DNA of 18,451 nucleotides from NCBI RefSeq assembly GCF_001949145.1, contig NW_019091430.1:180364-198814 (forward strand), read 5' to 3'. Below, piece by piece: positions 1 through 9,245 of the stretch. How positions within the stretch are numbered: the stretch's first letter is position 1; each line of letters opens with the position of its first letter. The DNA comes from Acanthaster planci. Its lineage: Eukaryota > Echinodermata > Asteroidea > Valvatida > Acanthasteridae. The notes below the pieces were generated by a model. The model searched no databases and was not told the DNA's origin. It saw only the letters and a list, made by a program, of their open reading frames with translations. A program made the translations under genes and the position numbers.

Positions 1-294
1 GGGCACCAGGTCTCTCACTGTGTTGCCCGAGTCACTAAACCAGTGGGGTAATGCTGATGGGTCAAACGTTTGTTCGTGTTTGTTCGTTGATTTCCTGATC
101 ACAGAATATTTGCATGGGTCACTGCGTCAGTTGCAAGCAGGGCATAAAATTAAAATTTACGTTCGTTCAATTTGTCATTCAAAAGGGAAAAGCAATGAAT
201 AGTAGAGCTGGAAGTTGTAGGAAAACTGTTTGGGTTAAGGTCATAACTACAAAAGCCCGCAATCGTGCAAGGGAAATAAACATGTCATTGGGAA
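1..294. other. Unassigned spacer, left edge
   Basis: I recognise no gene, RNA or repeat here. Two overlapping short plus-strand reading frames (about 60 codons each) have no recognisable motif and look like chance frames. Confidence 0.5.
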
Positions 295-610
295 ACTAAT
301 TCATTATTTCGAACGACTAATCACTTTTAAAGAAGTACTAATTCGTTACTGGGATTCACTAATTCGTTCTTATGAATTTTAAAATCGTCATTTTCAAACT
401 ATAAATTAGTAATTCATTAATTTGTTATTGCGATTCACTACTTTGTTATTACGAATTACTAATTTACGAATTATTAATTCGTTCTTGCGAATTACTAACC
501 CGTTGTAATGATTCTTTCTAACTTTCTCGTTATTTTGAATTACTAGTTCATTATTTTTGAATCAATAATTCGTTATACAAATCATGAATCGAACTGGGAA
601 TTCGTAACAA
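295..610. repeat. Degenerate AT-rich tandem array
   Basis: Variants of a unit close to TTACTAATTCGTTATTGCGAA recur about every 20-25 bases over roughly 315 bases. The recurring cores are ACTAATTCGTT, GAATTACTAA and TTCGTTATT. Both ACTAATTCGTT-like and CGAATTA-like cores appear, so the unit is partly self-complementary. The copies are strongly diverged, which suggests an old minisatellite. No coding potential is seen. The unit length is an eyeball estimate. Confidence 0.7.
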
Positions 611-3380
611 TCAATTTCAGTTTCCAACTGAAAATTTTCTTTCACTGCAACGATTGGCCATCCGTACATTACTGTTTGTCAGTAAGCATTTCCATAATGG
701 CTTCATTCATATCGCTAACAGAGGCAACTGCAGGCTAAAGCAGATTCGAAAAGGGGATTCGATGCCCTTATGAAAAAACAGGGCCCTTCAGCTCCGTGCG
801 CAATTTAGTTGAGAGTCATTCTGAAGACTACAATTAATATTCTTCTTGCATATGAGAACTCTTGTGTTTACTCTCCTAGATTTCAATCCTGGTTCTAGCA
901 GCATAGCAGTTGCCATGAAATGACCCTTAGAGAAAAGCGTTGTTTCGATCAACCTAAGTGTAGATTGGTGAGATATGCCAGCAGTGCAATACGTCACCTG
1001 ACGAAACTCATGAATGAAACGAAAAATGAAATTTACAGGTGAAAACAATTTAGGTTTTTTTTTATTTTAACCTTAATTCTATTTTTTAGCTGTGCACATT
1101 TCCTTGTTACGTGGCTGTATTTTTAATATTTGTATCGATTTAACTTATATGTATTTATATTTAATGTAAAAGAAATTTGTATTGTTTGTTTTTAAGTGTC
1201 TTTACATATTTTTCTGTTTAAGTGTTTACCTTTAATGGCTTTTAAATCATCTGAATCTTTTCCTTAATTTTTTAAACTCACATACAATTTGGCTTATTGG
1301 CAACGAAGTGTGGGTAAATAAATAATAATACAAAAATACTAATTATTGTTATAACAAGGTAAAATTTAAAAAAAATCTAAACAGACAATTACTTTATGTC
1401 CATGCCCAGTGTGTGAATTACAGTAACTGTAGACCGTTCCTGTATTTCAGAGCAATGAAAAGTTGCTTCCTTTTCTCTACCTCTCTATTTAAGTGCTCAA
1501 TTATCGTACTTCTGGCTTTGGCCTGGAGTTCGTCACCCAAAATTATGTTTTTCATGCAAAGACAATTGTGAAATGATAGGGCCTTTATGGGGCAGATGAT
1601 GGTCGTGTCCATTGTAAACACCGTGGAAAACGTGAAGTGAGGCCTAATTTGTTCACAGCTCTTTGCCCATGTATCAGTGGCGATTTAGCACAGACCTGAT
1701 GGCATTGTGCCAAGGACACGTTTCTCTCCCAATACTGGCCTCATGCTTTGTACACAAATTTTTAATTGAAAGGATTTTCCTGACTGGGTTTGCATTAACA
1801 TGCATGAACTGCCTGTCGGATTTTATTTTCCTTTTTTGTAACAGAATGAAGGCCCCCTCTGGAAAATATTTTCTTGCAGGCCCCCTGTCAGTGTAAGTAT
1901 GACAAAATGGAAAGGAATATTCTCAAGTTTTAAGTTGGTGCACTTTATGCTCTAGCAACTTGTTTTTTTTGGGGGGGGGGTTGCTAAGGAATGTCTCAAA
2001 CACCCTCCAGTTTCTGTTTATGATTTGTAATTGTCAAACTCAACCGGTGAAATTTAAAGGACGGTCCTTTCCTAACTTGCCGCAGGACTGGGGTTAGTCC
2101 TGCCAAATGTGCGTTTCAGTTATTGTGAAAGAAAACTCTAGTCCAAGAATTGCTGAAAATAGAAAGAAAAAATTCTATTGAATTTGGTTCTGCAAACAAT
2201 AATACTGTCTAGGGGAAAGCCGCTTAAATGTGCGGATCAGGCGAAAAAACTGGAGGAGCACTTGCTCAAGGCTAATACTCGGCCTTCACCGAATTTGGGG
2301 ATTAGTTTCACACTTTCCCGGTGAATACTAATAGACTCGAACATCATCTGCAAGAGTTTGTTCCTACTAATCACTACTGAAGTGTACCCTCAGGCAGTAA
2401 TCGAATGTGATGCACTAAAATTATTGGAGATTTTCGAAATAAACGTGGCAGTCTTCCATAAGTTAACGTTGGTTAGTTTAGAAACTTTCAGTAGGCCTGC
2501 CATAAAATGGCTGCCACAGGACCTCCAGTCATTTCAACTAATTAAGGCGTTGTGGGTCCACATTTTATCTATGCCTGCGAGCCTTGCGAGGAAAACTGCC
2601 ATCTTTTGTCCAGCTCATGGCCCATAGCGTTCTTGTCTATTTGCCGACGTCAGAATACGGGGGAGATCCGTCCGCCAGTTGAAGACGGGCCCCAATCAAG
2701 ACGGCAACAGGAATCTTGTGCTGGGTGATTTGATATCCTTCTGAAATATTTCTGGACAGTCACAAACGCTTAGGTATACATCAATCAAACCAGAAAACGC
2801 ATGACGTCTGAAATTTGGTACAAAAAGTTTTCAAAGCTATATAATCCCACAAGATGTCAATGCTGCGAAGGTACGAAGAAAGGTGCACAATTCAAGCGTG
2901 GGAACTATCGGTGAGAGGCGCCCAAAATGTTTAGCATTTTAAGCAACTTCCAGCTGACAGATGTGTCGCTTAGATCACGTACTGTGAGTCTGCACGTAGG
3001 GCTAGTAATCATCACGCCTTGAAAGTATGCTGTACATGTCAGAGGTCACATTTACATCAGGTAACTAATGAATTAGGAATCCTAGACCCCTACATGATTT
3101 CTGCTTGAACACCATACGCCCGGGATAATGCCTTTAAATTTGAAACTTATTCCTTTGAAGCCCATGAGGCTTCAAAAAATTTATTGCCCGCAAGACGGTT
3201 TCAGGTATTTGGGTCCGGAAGAAACACTCCTTTCCCACTGACATGTGTGGTCCTTAGCTAATTGATACAAGGCTTTGCTGCCTATTTAGGCAGAACCGCA
3301 GAGCAACGTTGGCCACTTTTGTCCGAGCAGTTCAACTTATTTTCATAGCAGTTCTCAGTGTTGCAGTTTTTTCGGCTCTT
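611..3380. other. Long non-coding spacer, no gene recognised
   Basis: This is AT-rich sequence with short chance frames only. A minus-strand frame at 1418-1621 and a plus-strand frame at 2358-2627 carry no family signature I recognise. The stretch contains a T8-G10 homopolymer junction near 1963-1980. The T-rich sequence just before 3416 may be the 5' untranslated end of the DIRS-type element, but no terminal repeat was identified. Confidence 0.5.
1963..1980. repeat. T-run joined to G-run
   Basis: Eight T are followed directly by ten G. A similar T9-G8 junction occurs at 8596-8612. In marine invertebrate genomes such T/G junctions are common at the ends of dispersed repeats. Here no flanking element could be delimited. 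Confidence 0.5.
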
Positions 3381-3415
3381 TTTTGGTCTTCGATTCTACC
3401 CTGCATGGATTTTTC

Positions 3416-4413
3416 ATGCCAAAGTCCAAGAAACGTGCCGGCGCTGGCCAGACAACGGTAGCAGGCAAACCGCGTGGACGGCCTCGCTCCGACCATCAAA
3501 GTAGCCGCAACGCCGCTACCGATGCGTCCACCAAAACAGAACCGTCGACTTCGTTCCAGCTGGAATCGTCTGCGATGCCGGCTGTACCAATTGTTGGGGA
3601 AATTCCTACTTCTTCGGGGCTTAGCCTGTGAGTCTAGTGTTCCCTTTCTCGTAAATATATCCTCTTCACCTGTCCCAGTTAATCCCATTTAGGGCAATCC
3701 ACTAAGTTTGACCCAAGCTTCAATGCCCATGACTTCGGTTTCCTTGACTTTTAATCCCGCTCCTTCCATCACCTCACATGACTACACTACTTTGACTAGC
3801 GTTTGTGAGGATCTCGGGATGGGGGTATCCAGGCAAATTCAGGAAAACATTTGGAACGGGGAGTTTGTGTCCCTTTTACGACCAGCCCGTACCACGTGTC
3901 CAAGTGACTGTATGTTCATGATCGGCTCGCCCGAGTCTCTGGCGTGGCAAATTCGACCTCATGCTCCGGCGGTTCGCATTACGTTCATAGAGCAGTGGAC
4001 ATCAACATTTTTAGTTTTTGCCTCAATTTATCTAATGCAGCATCCAGACCGTGCGTGACATTTGCTTAAGTATGCCGACACCATTCGCTCCGCAGCATTT
4101 CGTCGGCCAGGTTTTGGTTGGTGCGATTATGATATCCAGTTTTACCTGCGGCAAGCACTCATGCCAGCGTGTTCTTGGGCAAGCATCGATGCCAAGCTGT
4201 GGATCATGCTGGTAGGTGCCCCTGTGGCCCCACCATACAATTTTCGAGCCTTTGCTAACAGGCCGACCCAACAGCGTGCCCTTGTCGCAGGTCGTGACCG
4301 AGCCAACACTGGCATCTGTTTTGACTTCAACCGTAGGCATTGCTTTCGACTCGCGTGCCGCTTTGCCTTAGTGTTCCGTATGCCATTCGCTTGGCCACTC
4401 GGCCAACAATTGT
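3416..4413 (+). pseudogene. DIRS gag-like protein, broken
   Basis: The likely start is ATG 3416, opening a basic segment (PKSKKRAGAGQ, then the AT-hook-like RGRPR) that ends at TGA 3629. The core resumes in another frame (3693-4058) with CEDLGMGVSRQIQE, WNGEFVSLL and FVFASIYLMQHPDRA, typical of the DIRS gag-like domain. TGA 4056 interrupts the core where the family usually has arginine (CGA to TGA would explain it). The same frame then continues with HLLKYADTIRSAA and SWASIDAKLW. At 4317-4367 a C-x7-C-x4-C motif starts a CCCH-like finger. At 4372-4413, in a different frame, there is a perfect C-x2-C-x4-H-x4-C zinc knuckle (CSVCHSLGHSANNC). The two fingers would be adjacent in an intact protein, so one indel lies near 4368. 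Role in the family: nucleocapsid-like RNA binding. Confidence 0.8.
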
Positions 4414-4462
4414 CGAGGTAACCCCCGAACCACTCGAGGTGCAGCCAACCCCATCGCTATCA

Positions 4463-5163
4463 ACACCGGTAAAAATAACTAGTATGCTTCCCTTTCTCAG
4501 CACATACCCTAATTGGCAACTTGCTCAGGAAGTGATTGGTGGCTTTTCTTTTGGATTTCGTTTGGGCTACTCTGGACCACGAGTTAGTACCTCGGTACGT
4601 AATGTTCGATCAGTTCGTGACAATCATACATCGTTACAGGAGAAATCAGTCGTGAAATTCGTTTTGGCCGAATTGCTGGTCCTTATTCTAACCCTCCTTT
4701 ACCAAACTCGCGCTGTTCTCCTGTTGGTCTGGTACCCAAACAAACACCAGGGCAATTTCGCTTGATTCACAATTTCTCTTCCCCAAAGGCAACTCGGTAA
4801 ACGACCACACTGATCCTGCTCTTACTGCTGTTAGTTACACTAGTTTTGATGAGGCAGTCACTTTGGTGTCTAGTACTGGTCCCGGTGCACTCATGGCCAA
4901 ATATAACATAAAGTCAGCATTTTGCTTGCTACCGGTTCATCCGGATGACTTTAATCTACATGGGTTCCAATTTAATGGATCATATTACAATGATAAATGT
5001 ATGCCCATGGGCTGTTGCATATCGACAATTTCTTTTTCGTAGGGAGTGCAAATTCAAGCGACTGTACTCGTGCTCTTAATTCCTTTGCATTGGTCCAGAA
5101 AATGCTCATTGGAGCTAGTTTCCAGAGTCGTGTGTGGTATCATCACATTATCTGTCACATGTA
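4463..5163 (+). pseudogene. DIRS-type reverse transcriptase, broken
   Basis: Four consecutive segments in changing frames align with one DIRS RT. They are 4463-4654 (starts TPVKITSMLPFL, contains GFRLGYSGPR), 4654-4781 (GRIAGPYSNPPLPNSRCSPVG, then FRLIHNF), 4782-5017 (NSVNDHTDP, LMAKYNIKSAF, LLPVHPDDF, YYNDKCMPMGC) and 5018 to about 5120 (HIDNFFFVGSANSSDC), with a stop at 5161. Motif A normally reads DI.SAF, but here it is NIKSAF. Motif C normally reads LDD, but here it is IDN. About 30 residues expected between PMGC and motif C are absent. The enzyme is certainly dead. RT in living relatives copies element RNA; the RNase H and tyrosine recombinase parts are not seen. Confidence 0.85.
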
Positions 5164-6284
5164 GAGAGACTGTGTGTTTAAATAACAACTTCTTTATTAA
5201 CTTTTTGGATACTCTTGTAGTATTCAATTCTACTCGTGTTTACTTACTCATACATGGACTTCGACGTCCTGTAACGTATTTCAGTCTGTGAACTTCCTAA
5301 GGTGAAGTATGATTTTCTCATTGTTGTGCTGCTATAATGAACTATTCGGCATTATTACCGTCTTTGCAGCACCAGACATGACACAGCACTTTAACTGAAT
5401 TGAACACAATCTGATACTAGTCCACTTGTTTTAATCATTGTGCCATTTTAAATACAACACGGGCGCCCCCTTAAACATATAAAGGAGAATGTCGATAAAC
5501 ATCAGTCTCGACTCCACTGTGACCTGCCTGGTGTGAGAAGAAATCCAGTATCAGGAAGACGACTAAGCAGACACACAAAAAGTATAATCACTGAACTCCT
5601 GTACTCATCCCCAACAGGAAGTAGGAAAAAGGGCAAAACTCGAAACAATATGATTCTATAGCTACGAGTACTGATCGTCATTAAACACTTCTCCAAAGTG
5701 CACTTCTTGCTGTATGGAATACACACTCCATGAAATCAAAAAGAAAAACTTGCAATGTGTAATTTTGTCACTGATCACAATTCGATGTCCTGGCAATGAG
5801 AGCATGGAGGAAGGAAGACTTGGTTGACAGGTGGTGACAGAGACAACCACATTTAATTGCAGCTGACCTCGAGTTTCAACTTCCAAACTTTAGCCCGAAA
5901 TGTACGCCAGAGTTTTAAGTAACCTCACCAACAGCCGGTTATGCACCGATCGTTGACCGCGTCAAAATAATGTGTTCGTCCCCATGGCCCATATGACGTA
6001 CACCGATGATTCACGAGTACTACAAGTGGAAAAGCGACGGCATGAACGACGATTTCTCCAAACCAACTTAACAGTCTACTAGCAAGACCAATGGCGACTC
6101 TACAACTTTATGCTCCACCGCCATGGAAATGTACCGTCGCTTAGGTCCAAGAGTGCCTTGCACAAATTCATTCAGCACTTCTTCCAACAAAAAATGCACG
6201 TTTTCAGAGAGCGTTCAGAGGCTCCAAACTATGGTGTACTATTTACGACACACATTTCTCTCCCTCTCTAGCCTCCCTCCAGGC
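5164..6284. other. Spacer after the DIRS relic, nothing named
   Basis: No gene is recognised. The 5164-5460 part may still belong to the retroelement's 3' side, but no domain or terminal repeat shows it. Short frames on both strands at 5502-5886 and from 6123 have no family signature. Confidence 0.45.
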
Positions 6285-6382
6285 GACGCAACTACGCGAC
6301 GCGACGGCACGACGGCTCCCTCGCTCGCCTCGCCTTCTTGCCATTACGTTTGTACACACACGACGTGTCGCGTCGTGCTGTC
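6285..6382. promoter_or_regulatory. CpG-dense patch with hairpin
   Basis: CpG is conspicuously dense compared with the AT-rich surroundings (repeated GCGACG and CGACGG runs). A perfect inverted repeat lies inside: arms CACGACG at 6359-6365 and CGTCGTG at 6371-6377, with a 5-base loop. This could be an unmethylated regulatory patch or a piece of a repeat. No transcript is evident, so a promoter role is only a guess. Confidence 0.3.
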
Positions 6383-6554
6383 TTGCTTCCTTTCCTTGTT
6401 GCATTTTTTCTGCCTATAAGCGTCACCCCTTCCGTGCAAGTTATGTGAACTCGCGACTAACCATCCCCGGACGTACCTCGCCCATCTACATGCATCATTC
6501 ATGGTGTAAACTCGTTAGCATTCAGGTGAATTACTCACATGCGCTGCTTAAGCA

Positions 6555-6582
6555 TACAATGTACCTGTACCTGTACATTGTA
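6555..6582. repeat. Inverted repeat with 10-base arms
   Basis: TACAATGTAC at 6555-6564 and GTACATTGTA at 6573-6582 are perfect reverse complements around an 8-base centre that is itself GTAC-rich. The same GTAC/TACATGT vocabulary appears in the clusters at 8986-9004 and 9391-9441. Confidence 0.75.
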
Positions 6583-6631
6583 CATGTTGTACGTAAAACA
6601 CCGTACGTAAAAGTGACGGTGCAGTGTGGGT

Positions 6632-6639
6632 TATATAAA
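6632..6639 (+). promoter_or_regulatory. TATA-like site
   Basis: TATATAAA lies about 250 bases after the CpG-dense patch. The combination resembles a core promoter directed rightwards, but no first exon with a convincing open frame follows. In AT-rich DNA such octamers are frequent by chance. Confidence 0.2.
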
Positions 6640-6757
6640 TCCGTGTTCTGCGTGAAACTAGTCCCCAAAAATGTGTAGGAATCATTCCTATATACGAAAT
6701 TTCAAGCAGTTTAATTTTTTCCCGACTACCAAACCTTTAAAGATGTGTAATTTGGAA

Positions 6758-6819
6758 CTCGGGGGGCAATACGAACAGCTTATTACCACTCCAAGATCTA
6801 CTCGTAAAAAAGGTCTCTG
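6758..6819 (+). repeat. 62-base dispersed repeat, copy A
   Basis: It aligns without gaps to 7636-7697 with 56 of 62 matches (counted by eye). The shared core includes GGCAATACGAACAGCTTA and AGATCTACTCGT. Read in the frame starting TCG at 6759 it gives SGGNTNSLLPLQDLLVKKVS, and the frame stays open to a TGA near 6898. Copy B reads almost the same peptide in the same relative frame. This suggests both derive from one coding family rather than from a non-coding repeat. Confidence 0.75.
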
Positions 6820-7318
6820 TCGCAATGCTGATTCTCAAAAGTGTCAAAACTTGCGCCGATCATTTGTATCAGAATAAAGCGTGGCTGCACTGTGCATGAG
6901 TTGGGTCCACAAGGGCAAAGAACCACTAATCCACATGCATATAAAAATTCTCAAAAATTCGCTTCGCTGCATGAGTGTATTGTCTCTTGTGAGAGCAGCG
7001 CAAACTTGAAATAAAGACATTAAAACATTGAAAACATACACAGAAAATATAAAAACGTGTTTGTGGATCAAATCTGCAGTTAATTCCCTTCTCTATCAGT
7101 GTTTATTTGACATAATTACGAACATCACACCCGACAACTGAAGGGAGCCCGCAGCCCGATTCAGCGTGCGCACCTGCACTCGCGCAGCCAAGCCTTAAAC
7201 CGGTCCCTGTCACTCGTTTGCAATCATAGCACCTTGTCGCGGGTCCTATACGGGATCATAGCCTCCATTGTCAAGCTTCAAGATGATTCATTGATTACTA
7301 CTTAATATCTGTTTGTAG
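6820..7318. other. Spacer between the 62-base repeats
   Basis: No gene is recognised. AATAAA hexamers occur near 6873 and 7010 on the plus strand without an attached coding region. A GC-richer stretch at 7141-7250 has no tRNA A/B boxes or other RNA signature that I can see. Confidence 0.45.
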
Positions 7319-7628
7319 GAATGTACTCCTTGGAACAAAAGTTACGAAATACCCCCATGTGATCATCACATGTATTGCAGTAGTTGTTGAAGCTTTTGTA
7401 AAAGTTCTACAAGGGGAATGTGCATGGTTTCAACCCGTAGAAGCTGGTCTTGCGTCAGTTTCCGTAGAAAATGAAGAAAACACAACTAATGCAAACCAGG
7501 AGGGCAGGACTGGAAACCAATTCTGTGACAATCATGATGAGATTACAGATAATATTCAGTCACACGATGCACCGTTATCATCGTTCATTGGAAATCTGGA
7601 TTGTAAGAACAGACAGTTTGAGGGCTGA
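7319..7628 (+). CDS. Possible exon or transposon-derived frame, unknown product
   Basis: After a good 3' splice-like site (TCTGTTTGTAG ending at 7318) a frame stays open for about 103 codons to TGA 7626. It begins NVLLGTKVTKYPHV, has a short hydrophobic run (IITCIAVVV), then turns hydrophilic and rich in Asn and acidic residues (VENEENTTNANQEG). No family is recognised. It ends only eight bases before 62-base copy B and runs towards the transposase-like relic on the same strand. It may therefore be the upstream part of that broken gene rather than a host exon. No methionine near the beginning supports an unspliced start. Confidence 0.25.
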
Positions 7629-7635
7629 GTAGTCC

Positions 7636-7697
7636 CTCGGGAGGCAATACGAACAGCTTAGTGCCACTCCTAGATCTACTCGTTAAAAAGATCTCTG
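7636..7697 (+). repeat. 62-base dispersed repeat, copy B
   Basis: This is the partner of 6758-6819, offset by 878 bases. The frame starting TCG at 7637 reads SGGNTNSLVPLLDLLVKKIS and continues ISDKNFMKCSRS to a stop at 7727. The six differences from copy A change three residues, two conservatively. It lies directly before the transposase-like relic and in the same orientation, so it is probably part of it. Confidence 0.75.
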
Positions 7698-8213
7698 ATA
7701 AAAACTTCATGAAATGTTCACGTTCTTAGACTATCACCTGGAGACAAACCCAGAAGTATTTTAGATGCCAATATAGTCATTTACATCAAGCTTATCCAAG
7801 ATCCATACTCAAAGTCCTCTTGTATCTGCTCTCTACATTTTTGGTAAATACAGTGGCATTGCAATTGCTGCTCAAGAGATACGCAGTATGGCAAGACATC
7901 AAAGGCTGCAGACCAGCACTCAGATTAAGGTTCAGCCAACTTCAGTAGCTCGCAGACGAATGCTCCTTGGGTGTAGGAGACCACGTGTAAGACGGAATAC
8001 ACCGCTGAGCATGGGTACAGCAAAAGGAAAAACCACCAAGCATCAATGAGAGGAAAACCAAGTGCTCCTCATCAACTCTTCCACTGCATCTCTCAAAACA
8101 TAACTTTGGGAAGACACAATCTTGTAAGTAGATTCTGGAAATTCATGAGGCGATCACTCAGATGCATTTATTGTAAACCAGACAATAATGAAACCGGAGA
8201 AAAATCTAATTAG
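7637..8213 (+). pseudogene. Decayed SWIM/MULE-type transposase-like C-terminal region
   Basis: Overlapping frames give a coherent protein: LLDLLVKKISDKNFM (7637-7727), LRLSPGDKPRS and IQDPYSK (7713-7814), SPLVSALYIFGKYSG followed by IKVQPTSVARRR (7804-8049), then RGKPSAPHQLFHCISQNITLG (8046-8213). The order ALxxFGKY, IKVQPTSVARR, basic Gly/Arg stretch, PH-L-x-IS-N matches my memory of the C-terminal part of SWIM-domain, MULE-like proteins that are repetitive in marine invertebrates. That match is memory, not a search. At least two frame changes (near 7810 and 8047) and no catalytic core in view make this a dead fragment. In living relatives the protein would bind element ends and move DNA. 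Confidence 0.5.
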
Positions 8214-9180
8214 TTTAAAGACTATTCCATTGATTTTCTGTGAGACCTCAGCAGGTTCTTTTTTCCCTCCATTGACCGGATAAAATCTCCCAAATCACTT
8301 GAAAGAATCTTCTTTTAAGTTAAAACGTGCCGGGAATCCTTGAAAAGCTGTCACCTTTTGAGAAAAACCTTAACTGGAGAGTAATTTTTTGCCAGGTATA
8401 AAGTTAACCTTTAAACGCCCACAAGAGATTTTTTTGCGATAAGAATACATAGAAGTTGGACAACAGAACATGACATTAAGTTCTCAAGGTTTTCGGGATG
8501 TTGAATTCCGTGCTCGTGTTATACCTGTATTGTAAATAAAGAACCCTACTCCTGAAGAAAATGTTTTTAGTGGTTAACAAATAAATTTCATCGTTGTTTT
8601 TTTTTGGGGGGGGTCTCGATAAAGTCCTTTATGGTTTATCATTAGATTGTTATTTCTTGTCTATAAGAACTGACATTTTCGGGAAAAAATGGGATTTACC
8701 GTTAGGTGGAGGGGCTAGAGTTTGAATGCACGTCACTAAAAATTGGAAGACGTCTCATTATTGGAAACATTTAGCTGCCAAATATCATGTGAGAGCTCCA
8801 CTAGAAATCTTGGTACACATGCAAAATGTGAACAATTCAACTGACATAACCTCACAGAAACGAAATACTTAGGCTCATTATGCATAGAGTTTTCATGAAG
8901 TCTTGAACCGTTTCCCTTCTTCATGCTTCAAATGCATGCAGGCAGTGGTGCATCATGGATTTTAACTTGGTATTCTGTAGTCTACTGTACAGTGTACATG
9001 TACAGCCAGCAGTAATTTTTATAGCATATTTAATGTTAAGCATTATTGACGCTCTTGGCTTCAAAGCCGTAACCTGTCATGCTCTCTCGACTCTGCTTAC
9101 TCGACTCGACTATACGTGCAAGTTGAACAGACCAGGAGGAAATTAGGCAGACGACGTTGCAAACAAGCATGGGTGTAAAT
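8214..9180. other. Spacer, no gene recognised
   Basis: AT-rich sequence. A plus-strand AATAAA near 8535 (after TATTGTA) could be a polyadenylation signal for the element to its left. A T9-G8 junction sits at 8596-8612. A TGTACATGTACA 12-base palindrome is at 8993-9004. Short frames show no motif. Confidence 0.45.
8535..8540 (+). promoter_or_regulatory. Possible polyadenylation signal
   Basis: AATAAA lies in the sense of the transposase-like relic, about 320 bases beyond its last readable codon. It is plausible as that element's 3' end signal, but the hexamer is common in AT-rich DNA. Confidence 0.25.
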
Positions 9181-9188
9181 CCTGAGGG

Positions 9189-9245
9189 CATGGGGGTATA
9201 TGTCCCCCTACTTAGGGGGGAAGGAATTTTGAATCACCCCCCTCA
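9189..9245. repeat. G-run/C-run repeat end
   Basis: Alternating G and C runs fold on themselves: GGGGG TATATGT CCCCC, followed by GGGGGG and then, after an AT-rich gap, CCCCCC. This layout resembles the terminal part of dispersed repeats seen in echinoderm and other marine invertebrate DNA (memory only). The boundaries of the element were not found. Confidence 0.4.

Larger units (their letters stand above)
3416..5163 (+). mobile_element. Decayed DIRS-type retrotransposon (gag-like plus RT)
   Basis: A gag-like region is followed by a reverse transcriptase of the DIRS type, in element order and on one strand. The DIRS hallmark segment LLPVHPDDF is intact, as is the later stretch FFFVGSANSSDCTRALNSF. 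The element is a relic: stops at 3629, 3690, 4056 and 4798, at least three frame changes, and a deletion inside the RT palm. No RNase H, methyltransferase or tyrosine recombinase domain is visible downstream, and neither inverted nor split direct terminal repeats were found. The copy is therefore truncated at the 3' side. Its boundaries are the limits of recognisable coding sequence, not true element ends. Confidence 0.85.

Noticed and set aside
590-660. tRNA B-box-like word on the minus strand (AGTTCGATTC)
   Set aside because: No A box at the proper distance and no cloverleaf arms could be paired.
1418-1621. Minus-strand frame ending in a Lys/Arg/Leu-rich helix-like stretch
   Set aside because: Superficially gene-like, but no start context, splice partner or family motif could be found.
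3332-3688. 118-codon minus-strand frame
   Set aside because: Antisense to the basic N-terminal part of the DIRS gag-like region; a shadow.
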